Positions 28,039 through 37,019 of a stretch of DNA of 64,000 bases are shown here, piece by piece; the first letter of the stretch is position 1; every line of letters starts with the position of its first letter. Origin of the DNA: Dolichospermum sp. DET69 (GTDB lineage Bacteria > Cyanobacteriota > Cyanobacteriia > Cyanobacteriales > Nostocaceae); assembly GCA_017355425.1 (NCBI GenBank), contig CP070233.1, forward strand, positions 1,218,501 through 1,282,500, given 5' to 3'. The position numbers and the translations under genes are program-made. The notes beneath the pieces are model-generated. The model was not told where the DNA came from. It saw only the letters and a list, made by a program, of their open reading frames with translations, and did no database searches.

Positions 28039-29112
28039 TTAACTCACTAAAACACTGCGAGAATAACCATTTTTTTGAGCTAATTTTTCTCCAATTACCT
28101 TTTGATAAACGGCTTCATAACCATCAGTCATTTGTCGAACACTGAAATTTTCTTCCACATATTGACGACAAGCGTAACGATTTAAGCTATCTATTTTGTC
28201 AATAGAATTAATACATTCTTCGATATTATCACAGAGAAAACCCGTTTTCCCATTCCCAATCACTTCCTCTGCTGAACCCATTCGCATGGCAATTACAGGT
28301 GTACCTGATGCCATTGATTCTACCATGACTAAACCAAAAGGTTCTCGCCAAGTAATAGGGAATAAAGTTGCATAAGCACCTCCCATCAGGACATTTTTTT
28401 GCAAGTGATTGGCTTCACCTAAATATTCAATTTGCTTACCATCAATATAGGGTTTAATTTTTTGGTCGAAATATTCTAAATCTATTAAATCTACTTTACC
28501 TGCAAGTTTTAACTTCCGACCAGTTTTTTGAGCAATCTCAATTGCTAAATGGGGTCCTTTTTCTGGAGACATTCTCCCTAAAAAAGCTAAGTAAGATGGT
28601 TCTATTGGTTGAGGATAAAATTCATAACTACTGACATCAATGCCATTATAAACGGTGTCTACATAGTTTAGTTCTAATCTGGGTTCTCTTTGAGAATTAG
28701 AGATAGCAATATAAGGCTGTTTTCGGCAATGTTGAAAGATTTTTTCATTGTCTGGTGTGAAAATGCCATGTAAAGTATGCACTGTAGGAGTTGTTACCAG
28801 GTTTGCAGATGTTAATGTGGCGACTCCCATGTGAGAATGAATAATATCAAAATCTGCGGCTTTTTCATAGACTGATGCTAATTGTAGAAATTCATAAATA
28901 CTTGAATCTCTGATAGTCGGATCTAGCCTTAAAGCGCGGGGATGAACTGATATTAACTTTGCTAAAGTTAAAGAATCTCCTGATGCAAATAATGTCACTT
29001 CGTGTCCCCGACGAACTAATTCATCAGTTAATAACCCCACTACTAATTCTATTCCACCATAAGCTGGTGGTGGTACTCTCTCCCACAATGGAGCAATTTG
29101 AGCAATTTTCAT
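28039..29112 (-). CDS. Family 4 glycosyltransferase
   Basis: 357 aa. It has a GT-B fold with the N-terminal nucleotide of APLWERVPPPAYGGIELVVGLLT (here the GG loop is PAYGGIE), the linker LAFLGRMSPEKGPHLAIEIA that starts the donor domain, and the EX7E motif in PFGLVMVESMASGTPVIA. It likely transfers a sugar from an activated donor; acceptor unknown. It stands apart from the large glycan cluster and appears monocistronic, divergent from potC. Confidence 0.9.
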   Translation of the reverse strand: MKIAQIAPLWERVPPPAYGGIELVVGLLTDELVRRGHEVTLFASGDSLTLAKLISVHPRALRLDPTIRDSSIYEFLQLASVYEKAADFDIIHSHMGVATLTSANLVTTPTVHTLHGIFTPDNEKIFQHCRKQPYIAISNSQREPRLELNYVDTVYNGIDVSSYEFYPQPIEPSYLAFLGRMSPEKGPHLAIEIAQKTGRKLKLAGKVDLIDLEYFDQKIKPYIDGKQIEYLGEANHLQKNVLMGGAYATLFPITWREPFGLVMVESMASGTPVIAMRMGSAEEVIGNGKTGFLCDNIEECINSIDKIDSLNRYACRQYVEENFSVRQMTDGYEAVYQKVIGEKLAQKNGYSRSVLVS

Positions 29113-29409
29113 CTTTCATCTCCTAAAATATCAGATTTCTATTTCCAGTTATTTGAAAATAAATTGCATAACTAACAGGAAATAGCTAAAAGTTTCAAAA
29201 AAAAATCGCCCTTATCCATGATTGTACTCCCAAATCTTATGCTTTATATTTGATATCTTTTGTCTATCCTAGGTAATGCAATCATCTGATACTTAAGAAA
29301 TAAATTAGACAAAATATAATAGTTATATGTTTGATTTTGAGCTTGACTTGAAGGAAAAAAATAAGTATAATATATAACGATAAATAAATAGTTGCATATA
29401 TTAAGTAAA
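29113..29409. other. Divergent intergenic region
   Basis: About 300 AT-rich bases between the glycosyltransferase and potC. It should hold both promoters. Two short minus-strand frames here (29244-29474 and 29282-29467) run into potC antisense and are not accepted. Confidence 0.6.
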
Positions 29410-30213
29410 ATGAATATATACAAACAAATAAATAAACCGCGTGTCTCCTGGCAAGCGGTTTTCGCACTAGTCATATTTGTGTTTATGTACCTACCTATCC
29501 TGGTACTGGCTTTTTATAGCTTTAATAAGTCACCTTACAGTGCTAAATGGCAAGGATTCACCCTGGAATGGTATGGAAAACTATTTAGTGACGAACGGAT
29601 TTTATCGGGGTTATCTAATAGTTTGTTGGTGGCTTTTTGTGCAGTAGGAGTTTCCGCAGTTTTCGGAACATTAATGGCTGTGGGTTTGGCACGTTATGAC
29701 TTTCCTGGTAAGAAATTATATCAGGGAATTGCCTATTTACCCTTATTAATTCCTGATATTGCGATCGCTGTTTCGACACTAGTATGTTTAGCAGCTTTTG
29801 CTATTCCTTTGAGTATATGGACTATTATTGCTGCCCATATTGTTTTTTGTCTATCATACGTTGGGTTGGTGGTTTCTTCGCGGATGAATAATATCAATCC
29901 TCATTTAGAAGAAGCAGCATTAGATTTAGGTGCAACCCCAATCCAAGCCTTTATTTTGGTTTTATTACCGCAATTAATGCCAGGGATTATTTCTGGGTGT
30001 TTATTGGCTTTTGTATTGAGTTTAGATGATTTTTTAATTGCTAGTTTTACGGCTGGGAGTGGTGCTAATACCCTACCAATAGAAATTTTTAGCCGCATTA
30101 GAACGGGAGTCAAACCGGATATTAATGCTTTAAGTGTGATGTTAATTTCTATGACTGCGATTGTCGCTTTGATAGGGGAATTGATTAGAACAGCGGGGGA
30201 AAAGAGAGAATAG
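29410..30213 (+). CDS. potC: Spermidine/putrescine-type ABC transporter permease PotC
   Basis: 267 aa from ATG 29410 (MNIYKQINK); a TTG at 29392 is in frame. Six membrane spans are visible, and the EAA loop that contacts the ATPase reads EEAALDLGATPIQAFILVLLPQL. Similarity in the SFNKSPYSAKWQGFTLEWY and LSLDDFLIASFTAG segments matches PotC/YdcV. The partners PotA, PotB and PotD are not adjacent within the visible region, so either they are elsewhere or it works with another system. Confidence 0.9.
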   Translation: MNIYKQINKPRVSWQAVFALVIFVFMYLPILVLAFYSFNKSPYSAKWQGFTLEWYGKLFSDERILSGLSNSLLVAFCAVGVSAVFGTLMAVGLARYDFPGKKLYQGIAYLPLLIPDIAIAVSTLVCLAAFAIPLSIWTIIAAHIVFCLSYVGLVVSSRMNNINPHLEEAALDLGATPIQAFILVLLPQLMPGIISGCLLAFVLSLDDFLIASFTAGSGANTLPIEIFSRIRTGVKPDINALSVMLISMTAIVALIGELIRTAGEKRE

Positions 30214-30569
30214 GGAATGATTAAAAAAATACAGGAAATTCTTAAATTACTACTTTCTTTATCAAACAGAATTCAGGAGTCACAGAGTCAGAATTCAGTT
30301 GGGTATTCTGTGCGAGTGGCGGATGAATAACCGGCGTTTTTGCACCCCCACCAAATCGCAGATTTGGTGGTCTTTAATCAGTCGCAGGTCTGAATCCTCG
30401 ACTGATTGATTCTGACTCGGTGGCTACTGACTCGGTGACTCATAATATTTCAATTTTTCCAAATAATGATGATTAACTCGGTTATAATTTAACCAGTTGT
30501 GATGATTGATGCAAATTCTTCCAAAGCCTGAAAGCTGCTAATTAGTTGAACTGGGAGTAAATCTAAAAG
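30214..30569. other. Repeat-rich intergenic region
   Basis: 356 bases without a gene. It contains a hairpin CCACCAAATC-GCA-GATTTGGTGG (30348-30370) and facing repeats AGGAGTCACAGAGTCAGAAT (30275-30294) and CTGACTCGGTGACTC (30427-30441). The same GGAGTCACCGAGTCAGAAT motif recurs at 34571-34590. Confidence 0.7.
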
Positions 30570-31037
30570 ATGTCTAATACCCTATATGATAGCGATTTGC
30601 AATTATGGATTGAGCGAACAATTCAACAGTTACAAAATCATGAATTTGAATCGCTGGATATTGAGCATTTGATTGAGGAGTTAGTTGATTTGGGTAAATC
30701 AGAGAAGAATACGCTCAGAAGCAATCTCAAAATTTTATTAGCTCATTTACTCAAGTTAAAGATTCAGGATGATGCACCCGATTCAATGAAGGGAAGTTGG
30801 TACAGTTCAGTTGTGGAACATCGTCAGCGGGTTCTCGATAATTTAGCTGATACCCCCTCTCTCAAAAGTTTCCTAGTAGAAGCTGTAGAAAAAGCCTATC
30901 CTGATGCTCGTAAGGTAGCAATTAAGGAGGGTAAACTTGCTAAATTTGGGGTTCGTATACCGGAAGAAAGTGACTATCCTATCACCTTTCCTTTTTCGAT
31001 TGAGCAAATTTTAGATGAGGATTTCTACGGGTTATAG
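30570..31037 (+). CDS. DUF29 family protein
   Basis: 155 aa. The pattern LYDSDLQLWIERTIQQL, IEHLIEELVDLGKSEKNTL and LKILLAHLLKLKIQ, then HRQRVLDNL, is that of DUF29, a helical family abundant in cyanobacteria. Function is unknown. It appears monocistronic between two repeat-bearing regions. The C-terminus (FPFSIEQILDEDFYGL) is complete. Confidence 0.9.
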   Translation: MSNTLYDSDLQLWIERTIQQLQNHEFESLDIEHLIEELVDLGKSEKNTLRSNLKILLAHLLKLKIQDDAPDSMKGSWYSSVVEHRQRVLDNLADTPSLKSFLVEAVEKAYPDARKVAIKEGKLAKFGVRIPEESDYPITFPFSIEQILDEDFYGL

Positions 31038-31092
31038 ATGACTTGGGAAGTTTCACTTTACAAAAGTAGGGTGGGAATTACCCACCACCCAT

Positions 31093-31283
31093 TGGTGTCA
31101 ACTTAAGCTTAAATTCTTACCATATCTTGTTCCCATTCTCCGACTGGCAATGCCATCCCAGAGGCTGGTGCTTCTTTATTTATTGAAGGTAGAGCCTTCT
31201 AAAATTCATTCCCATACAGAGTATGGGAACGAGAAGAACTTATTTTCCTTGCAAGACAAAGGTTTTAGGTTAAGTTGACACCA
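31093..31283. mobile_element. MITE-like element with TGGTGTCAACTTAA termini
   Basis: Perfect 14-bp terminal inverted repeats at 31093-31106 and 31270-31283. The interior (TATCTTGTTCCCATTCTCCG, CAGAGGCTGGTGC) resembles a repeat at 39180-39260. CCCACCACC occurs on both sides (31081-31089 and 31287-31295), either a target duplication or halves of an older palindrome. Confidence 0.65.
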
Positions 31284-31300
31284 CTGCCCACCACCATATT

Positions 31301-32536
31301 CTACACCTTAAACTTAGAGGTAATCCGTTTCATGGCTTCTTCGACATTTGCCCGACTATTAAACGCAGAAATGCGGAAATAACCTTCACCAGCAGCCCCA
31401 AAACCAGAACCGGGAGTTCCCACTACATTCACGGTTTCTAATAATTTATCGAAAAATTCCCAACTGGATAAACCATGGGGAGTTTTCACCCATACATAAG
31501 GTGCATTTACGCCACCATAAACATTTAAACCAGCATTTATGAGTTCTTCTCTGATAATTTTAGCGTTTTCTAAATAGAAACTAACTAAAGCTTTGATTTG
31601 TGCTTGTCCTGCTTCGGAATAAACAGCTTCTGCACCGCGTTGGATAATATAAGAAACGCCGTTAAATTTGGTAGACTGACGACGATTCCATAGTTTCCAA
31701 AGTTCCACATCAGAACCATCAGCGGCTTTAGCTGTGAGGGTTTTAGGAACTACAGTTAAAGCGCAACGAGTTCCAGTAAACCCGGCATTTTTGGAGAAAG
31801 AACGGAATTCAATGGCACAATCTCTAGCGCCTTCTATTTCAAAAATAGAATGAGGTAAGGTAGGATCAGTAATAAATGCTTCGTAAGCGGCATCAAAAAA
31901 GATAATTGAACCGTTAGCTTTGGCATAATTTACCCATGCTTGCAAATGTTCTCTGGTTGCAGTTGCACCTGTGGGATTATTAGGAAAGCAAAGATAAATT
32001 AAATCAACTTTTTGGCTAGGAATTTCAGCGGTAAAGTTATTTTCAGCGGTGACAGGTAAATAAACTAAACCACCATATTCGCCTTTTTCGTTAGCATCTC
32101 CGGTGTTACCCGCCATAACGTTAGTATCTACGTAAACGGGGTATACTGGGTCTGTCACGGCAATGGTGTTATCATGACCGAAAATATCTAAAATATTGCC
32201 GCAGTCGCATTTAGAACCGTCGGAAATGAAGATCTCATCGGCTTCTATAGCTGCTCCTCTAGCTTGGAAGTCGTGGGTAGCGATTTTCTCCCTTAACCAA
32301 GCATAACCCTGTTCTGGGCCATATCCTTTAAAACTTGAGCGATCGCCCATTTCTTCTACAGCTTTAATCATGGCTGTACGACAAGCTTCTGGTAAGGGTT
32401 CGGTAACATCACCAATCCCCAACCGAATAATTTTAGCATCAGGGTTAGCTTGTGCAAAGGCGTTTACCCGACGCGCAATTTCTGGAAACAGATAACCAGC
32501 TTTGAGTTTCAGGTAGTTGTCGTTAATCGTAGCCAT
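31301..32536 (-). CDS. dapL: LL-diaminopimelate aminotransferase
   Basis: 411 aa from ATG 32536 ([20 protein letters not shown]); an upstream TTG gives 8 more residues. DapL converts tetrahydrodipicolinate directly to LL-diaminopimelate for lysine and peptidoglycan, the route used by cyanobacteria and plants. It is a PLP fold-type I enzyme: [25 protein letters not shown] and the PLP lysine in [14 protein letters not shown] are present, as is [16 protein letters not shown]. It appears monocistronic. Confidence 0.97.
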   Translation of the reverse strand: MATINDNYLKLKAGYLFPEIARRVNAFAQANPDAKIIRLGIGDVTEPLPEACRTAMIKAVEEMGDRSSFKGYGPEQGYAWLREKIATHDFQARGAAIEADEIFISDGSKCDCGNILDIFGHDNTIAVTDPVYPVYVDTNVMAGNTGDANEKGEYGGLVYLPVTAENNFTAEIPSQKVDLIYLCFPNNPTGATATREHLQAWVNYAKANGSIIFFDAAYEAFITDPTLPHSIFEIEGARDCAIEFRSFSKNAGFTGTRCALTVVPKTLTAKAADGSDVELWKLWNRRQSTKFNGVSYIIQRGAEAVYSEAGQAQIKALVSFYLENAKIIREELINAGLNVYGGVNAPYVWVKTPHGLSSWEFFDKLLETVNVVGTPGSGFGAAGEGYFRISAFNSRANVEEAMKRITSKFKV

Positions 32537-32655
32537 AGTAAATTTTGAGAAAAAAGACAATGATACACTATCTTCATGGGAGAAATGTCTGATAGAGAAA
32601 TTTTAAAGGGAGTCGAGTTATAATTAGTTTAGAAAATTCCCATATTCAAGAAAAT

Positions 32656-33033
32656 ATGAGTCTAATTAATGAAGCTACTAAACAACGAATTATCCAAGAG
32701 GTTTTAGAGGCTAGAAAAAATCGTCCTCAGTTTCTAGTTGCTATGAAAGAACGGCAAAAGCAAGGTTTAAAAATTGCTCAACAATGTACCAAAATTTTGA
32801 AAGAAAGATTTGGGGTCGAAAAAGTTGTTTTATTCGGTTCTTTATTGGATCATCAACAAATGAGTTGGCGTTCTGATATTGATTTAGCTGTTTGGGGTTT
32901 ACCAGAAAAAGATTATTTTAAAGCTGTCGGTGTTCTTTTGGATATTGCTGAAGATTTTTCTATTGATTTAATGGAAGCGCAACACGCTAAAACTTATATC
33001 TTACCTGCAATTTCTCAAGGGATAGAACTATGA
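32656..33033 (+). CDS. MNT-type nucleotidyltransferase (antitoxin-like)
   Basis: 125 aa. The minimal nucleotidyltransferase signature VVLFGSLLDHQQ ... WRSDIDLAVWG has the G-S and the D-x-D metal ligands; a third acidic residue is likely in DLMEA. It overlaps the HEPN gene by 4 bp (ATGA). In MNT/HEPN modules the nucleotidyltransferase modifies and silences the HEPN RNase toxin. Here the toxin gene is interrupted, so the antitoxin may be an orphan. Confidence 0.87.
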   Translation: MSLINEATKQRIIQEVLEARKNRPQFLVAMKERQKQGLKIAQQCTKILKERFGVEKVVLFGSLLDHQQMSWRSDIDLAVWGLPEKDYFKAVGVLLDIAEDFSIDLMEAQHAKTYILPAISQGIEL

Positions 33034-33500
33034 TTGTATTGAGGAGAAAAATTGCTGAAGAACTAATCAAGCTTGAAGAATTGGTGAATAGAGTTAATAG
33101 ATTATTATTATTAATTCAGCAAAATGATGATCCTATTTATCTTGATGGGTTGATGAGTGGTTTAGCATTATATGTACAAAATTTCTATACTGGTGTTGAA
33201 AGAGTTTTTGCTTTGATTGCTAAACAAATAGATGGTGTTACTCCATCAAGTGCAGATTGGCATATACAGTTATTAGGGCAGTTATTAGTCCCAGTTCCAA
33301 ATATTCGCCCCGCTGTTATTTCTCAAGATACTTATGAATAACTTAATGAGTTTCGCGGATTTCGTCATGTCAGCAGGAATTTGTATGCCTATGATTTAGA
33401 TCATCAAAGAATTATTGACTTAGCTAATAAACTTATAGGTTGTCATCAAATATTTATGGAAGATATAAATAAATTTGATGCTTTTTTAGCCAATAATTAA
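33030..33500 (+). pseudogene. HEPN-domain toxin interrupted by an in-frame stop
   Basis: The frame reads 103 codons (MIVLRRKIAEELIKLEELVN ... PAVISQDTYE), then TAA at 33339-33341. The same frame continues LNEFRGFRHVSRNLYAYDLD and on to a TAA at 33498 (DKFDAFLANN-like end). Removing the stop gives 156 aa, a normal HEPN length, and restores the conserved FRHVSRN region that carries the catalytic Arg/His. One base, TAT to TAA, explains it. The visible product would be a toxin without its active centre. Confidence 0.8.
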
Positions 33501-33535
33501 ACAACACAAATTCCTAATTCCTAATCCCCAATCAC

Positions 33536-34102
33536 CTAATTTACAACTTGGCTACCGTGACTACGAGGATCATCTTGATCACCATCTGTTGCAACTGGTG
33601 CAGAAAATTGGGAGGTTTTACCATTAGCTTGAGCGTGGGGAAGGGGAGAACCAGCAATTAAGGCTTCTAAGTTACTAGCCATAATGGTGCGCGGGATATC
33701 ACCAATGGTTTCAGCTATAGTTTCCCCTTGTTTACCCAAAAAGACAAAGTGGGGAATCCCGTCTACTCGATACTTGAGCATTTCTGGCAACCATTTGGTA
33801 TTATCAACATTCAACATCACAAAATTCAGGTTGTTGTCGTACTGTTGCCTGAGTTTAGCCATGTCGGGAGTCATTTTTTGACAAACTGTACACCAATCGG
33901 CGTAAAACTCGACGAGAGAAGGTTTACTGTTGCTGAGGGCTACTTCTAAGGGAATAGCAGTTTTACCCAATTCTGCGAGGGAAACTGAGGTAGAATCAGT
34001 TTTAAGTCCTAAGAAGAGGGCAACTCCCAAAGCGATCGCTACAATGGCAATTAAGAAGTTTTTGATGCGGTTACTGGAATTTACAGGGGCTTCGGTACTC
34101 AT
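33536..34102 (-). CDS. Membrane-anchored thioredoxin, TxlA/HCF164-like
   Basis: 188 aa from ATG 34102 (MSTEAP). One N-terminal membrane anchor (NFLIAIVAIALGVALFLGL, about 15-33) leads to a thioredoxin fold with the redox pair in FYADWCTVCQKM (about residue 73) and the cis-Pro loop VDGIPHFVF. The pattern matches cyanobacterial TxlA and plant HCF164, which pass reducing power across the thylakoid to cytochrome b6f assembly. The C-terminal tail is Gln/Asp-rich. It is divergent from the ferredoxin-like gene, with 60 bases between. Confidence 0.9.
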   Translation of the reverse strand: MSTEAPVNSSNRIKNFLIAIVAIALGVALFLGLKTDSTSVSLAELGKTAIPLEVALSNSKPSLVEFYADWCTVCQKMTPDMAKLRQQYDNNLNFVMLNVDNTKWLPEMLKYRVDGIPHFVFLGKQGETIAETIGDIPRTIMASNLEALIAGSPLPHAQANGKTSQFSAPVATDGDQDDPRSHGSQVVN

Positions 34103-34162
34103 AATCAATTTATTAAGACTTATTAACTTAGTTCATAATCTAGTTTACTGTTTTCCCACCTT

Positions 34163-34567
34163 ATGAAAAAAAGAGTTACCCTGACTTTTCCCAAACGTGC
34201 GATTCAAATGCCAGTTACCTACCGACTAGCAAAAGATTTTAATGTGGCTGCAAATATTATCCGCGCCCAAGTTGCCCCAAATCAAATTGGTAAACTGGTA
34301 GTAGAATTATTGGGAGATATTGATCAATTAGATGCAGCAATTGAATGGATGCGATCGCAACATATTCATGTTTCCCTGGGTTTAGGGGAAATTTTGATTG
34401 ATGAAGATGTATGCGTTGACTGTGGTTTATGCACGGGAGTTTGTCCCACGGAAGCTCTTGCTATTAATCCAGAGACGTATAAACTCACATTTGTGCGATC
34501 GCGCTGTATTGTCTGTGAACAATGTATTCCTACTTGTCCCGTTCAAGCTATTTCAACTAATCTTTAA
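34163..34567 (+). CDS. NIL domain 4Fe-4S ferredoxin-like protein
   Basis: 134 aa. An N-terminal NIL domain (about 1-75, VTLTFPKRAIQMPVTYRLAK) is followed by a bacterial 2[4Fe-4S] ferredoxin domain: CVDCGLCTGVCPTEAL and CIVCEQCIPTCPVQAI with eight cysteines. NIL regions also occur in methionine transporters and sense ligands. The role of the fused form in cyanobacteria is not established; electron transfer under a bound ligand is an inference. Confidence 0.92.
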   Translation: MKKRVTLTFPKRAIQMPVTYRLAKDFNVAANIIRAQVAPNQIGKLVVELLGDIDQLDAAIEWMRSQHIHVSLGLGEILIDEDVCVDCGLCTGVCPTEALAINPETYKLTFVRSRCIVCEQCIPTCPVQAISTNL

Positions 34568-34614
34568 GTCAGGAGTCACCGAGTCAGAATAAATGCAACC
34601 TGCAAGAACAATTT

Positions 34615-35598
34615 ATGAAAACTTCCCCAGAAACATTAATAAAAACCCTCGGTGAAACTGCACACCAAGCCATTGAAAAACACTTTACAAAAACTATAAA
34701 ATGGGAAAAAGTAGTTAAAAAAGACGAAGATCCAGAATCACTACATCAAATGCGAGTGGGAATGCGGCGATTACGAACTGCTGTTAGTAGATTTGAGAGA
34801 TATTTAAATTTACCAAAATCAGTTAGTGATCAAAATATTGGTAAATTTGCCCGGATTTTAGGTAGTCTCAGAGATTTAGATGTCCTTGAAGAAACTTTAA
34901 AAAAGAATTATAAACCGCATTTAGTTGAAAAAGAACAAGAATCTTTACAAACAGCTTTTAAAGAATTAGATAAGCAGCGAGAAATTGCATTTTCTCATGT
35001 GGAAAAAACATTTAAAGATGACCTTTATAAATCTTTCAAAAATGAATGTGAGGATTGGTTAAAAAATCCCAGTTATCGAAGTTTTTCATCCGTACCAATT
35101 CACCACGTATTACCAGATTTACTCTCACCAGAAGTTAGTGAATTTTGCTTACATCCAGGATGGTTAATTGGGACTAAAATTGTTAAATCGGAAATAGTAG
35201 TGCAAACAAAATGGACACCCAGCCAATTAGAAGAACATCTGAAAACAGAAGGTAAAACTCTGCATGATTTGCGAAAACAAGCCAAACGTCTCCGCTACCA
35301 AATGGAGTTATTTACTGAATTGTATGGTGAGTCTTTTGCCGCACATCTTCATGATGTCAAAACTATCCAAGAAATCTTGGGCATGATTCAAGATAATATG
35401 GTTTTACATGAGTGGTTAGAGCATATTTTTAAATCAGAACTTGAGATTCAATTATGTGGGCTAATGACGCTATTAGCCGCAAATCGTTATCAATTGTGGC
35501 AAAAATGGCAACCACTACAACAACGTTATTTGCAAGCAGATACTAGATATAGTTTACATTTGGTGGTATTACAACCTACTGGGGAAAATGTTAAATAA
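34615..35598 (+). CDS. CHAD domain protein
   Basis: 327 aa. CHAD is a helical domain with conserved His/Arg that binds polyphosphate. Visible are DPESLHQMRVGMRRLRTAVS, FARILGSLRDLDVLEE, LHDLRKQAKRLRYQMELF and HDVKTIQEILGMIQDN. It covers the whole protein. It lies 47 bases after the ferredoxin-like gene, past a GGAGTCACCGAGTCAGAAT repeat. A role near polyphosphate granules is known for the family, not shown here. Confidence 0.93.
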   Translation: MKTSPETLIKTLGETAHQAIEKHFTKTIKWEKVVKKDEDPESLHQMRVGMRRLRTAVSRFERYLNLPKSVSDQNIGKFARILGSLRDLDVLEETLKKNYKPHLVEKEQESLQTAFKELDKQREIAFSHVEKTFKDDLYKSFKNECEDWLKNPSYRSFSSVPIHHVLPDLLSPEVSEFCLHPGWLIGTKIVKSEIVVQTKWTPSQLEEHLKTEGKTLHDLRKQAKRLRYQMELFTELYGESFAAHLHDVKTIQEILGMIQDNMVLHEWLEHIFKSELEIQLCGLMTLLAANRYQLWQKWQPLQQRYLQADTRYSLHLVVLQPTGENVK

Positions 35599-35709
35599 GC
35601 TCTTGCAGATTCCTAGTAGTATTAATATTTAGGGAGAGAATTGAGGGTGAGTATAATTGAGATAGTGTGTTATCCTTGGGCAAAAGTTTTGGAATAAATA
35701 TAATCTAAT

Positions 35710-36483
35710 TTAATAACCGCTTGCTGTTACGATATTATCAACTACTAGTGGTTGATATTCTGGACTAGAAAAGGGGCGAAAGTCATCTTTACACAAAGTA
35801 GTTATATGACACAATAGGCGAAACTGAAGTGGTGTAGGTGGTAGATTTACACGCTCTACTTCCAGTCTGACTGAACTAGGGTCTTTCCAAATCAGATCAA
35901 AAACTTCACTTCGTAAGTAACGCGGACAATAACCTACAATATGATGATCTTCTGTGTTTAAAGTTAATGCTTTAGTATCATGAGGGTTTTGAAATTCATG
36001 AGCTAACCATAACTTTTCTGTTGACACAAAATGATTAATTCTTTCAATGGCACATTTAGGTAGGTGTCGTAGTCCGTGAGCAAAAAAGTGTAATTGATAT
36101 TCTCCTTTTTCATCTGCTTCTGGACATGGGAACACAGCAAGACTATCTGTTTCTCGTTGTCCACCACTTCTGGCTAAAATTGCGAAGGGATCTTCTTCTG
36201 CTTCTGAAATATTTAACCATTGTAGAAAATTAGCATAATCAGGACGGGAAGGAGACATCAAACGATTAGAGAAAACTGGAAATAAATGGATTGATGTATA
36301 TACTTTTTCTAAATCAGGAAATGAATATAAAGGTTCAAAACCACAAGTATTTTGTGCCTCTTTGACACTTTGGGTGTAAACAAATTTGTACTTTGTGCCA
36401 TCATAAGTTAATCTACCAATTGGAAACCAAGAGCGACTATGGGTATCTTGCCAAGCTAGAAATAGTGTTTGAGGTGTTTTCAC
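35710..36483 (-). CDS. HipA_N-like/HIRAN domain protein
   Basis: 257 aa. The N-terminal half (TLFLAWQDTHSRSWFPIGRL, YKFVYTQSVKEAQ, LFPVFSNRLMSPSRPDYANF) resembles the N-terminal HipA domain but there is no kinase domain. The C-terminal half has a HIRAN signature: LWLAHEFQNPHDTKALTL and HIVGYCPRYLRSEVF, a DNA-end or single-strand DNA binding fold. The start overlaps the upstream 86-aa gene by 4 bp (ATGA). The combination suggests a stress or toxin-antitoxin-like unit, unproven. Confidence 0.75.
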   Translation of the reverse strand: MKTPQTLFLAWQDTHSRSWFPIGRLTYDGTKYKFVYTQSVKEAQNTCGFEPLYSFPDLEKVYTSIHLFPVFSNRLMSPSRPDYANFLQWLNISEAEEDPFAILARSGGQRETDSLAVFPCPEADEKGEYQLHFFAHGLRHLPKCAIERINHFVSTEKLWLAHEFQNPHDTKALTLNTEDHHIVGYCPRYLRSEVFDLIWKDPSSVRLEVERVNLPPTPLQFRLLCHITTLCKDDFRPFSSPEYQPLVVDNIVTASGY

Positions 36484-36740
36484 TGTAATAATTCCTTTAA
36501 ATTAAGTAATTTATTTTGGTTCAATTCCAGAATCTTTTGTGTAAATTCGACTGCTATATGTGATATCCGCTTTTGTGGAATCCGGTTTAAAATTGAGAGA
36601 GTATCTGTTTTAGATATGCGTTCAAGATGCTCTATCCAAATCATAGCGGCTTGGGGATAACGAAGCGCAGCCTGGTAAAATACATCAAAAGTTTTCAGTG
36701 GCTTTTTATCTTCTATAGGAAATTCTGGCTTAAATTCCAT
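36480..36740 (-). CDS. Small protein coupled to the HIRAN gene
   Basis: 86 aa, no known domain. The chain MEFKPEFPIEDKKPLKTFDV ... AALRYPQAAMIWIEHLERI ends in a helix ISHIAVEFTQKILELNQNKL. Its stop overlaps the start of the HipA_N/HIRAN gene, so the two are translated together. It sits where an antitoxin would be, but it has no visible helix-turn-helix. Function not assigned. Confidence 0.7.
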   Translation of the reverse strand: MEFKPEFPIEDKKPLKTFDVFYQAALRYPQAAMIWIEHLERISKTDTLSILNRIPQKRISHIAVEFTQKILELNQNKLLNLKELLQ

Positions 36741-36887
36741 GAATTTATTAACAGTAGATATTATCTGGATTCAGTCTAGCCTGTTTACTATGTTACATAG
36801 TATTTTATTATTTCAAGAATAGTGATCGCATTCCCAATGTATCATTAATGTATTATTTTTCCATCTCTCGACGAGAAATAGATTCCC

Positions 36888-37019
36888 ATGAAAGACGGAT
36901 ACTCTCAAACTGATATCGACATTTTTCAGAGAATTTATCCACTATTCTTTCCCGAAGTTCTAAAATATCTAGACACAAGCCAAATTAATTTTCCACCAAT
37001 CCCCAATTCTTATGAGTGA
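36888..37019 (+). CDS. Possible 43-aa leader protein overlapping the subtilase start
   Basis: An ATG-started frame (MKDGYSQTDIDIFQRIYPLF, then FPEVLKYLDTSQ, ending PNSYE) ends 8 bases inside the subtilase gene (ATGAGTGA arrangement). That spacing is typical of translational coupling. No Shine-Dalgarno is obvious. The product is acidic and soluble-looking. It could be a small inhibitor or only a regulatory leader. A shorter open frame on the opposite strand here is less convincing. Confidence 0.42.
   Translation: MKDGYSQTDIDIFQRIYPLFFPEVLKYLDTSQINFPPIPNSYE

Noticed and set aside
29244-29474. Two short minus-strand frames upstream of potC
   Set aside because: AT-rich, overlapping the potC start, no motif.
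36853-36977. A minus-strand frame of about 40 codons before the subtilase
   Set aside because: It has no ATG, whereas the plus-strand frame here has one and overlaps the protease start.
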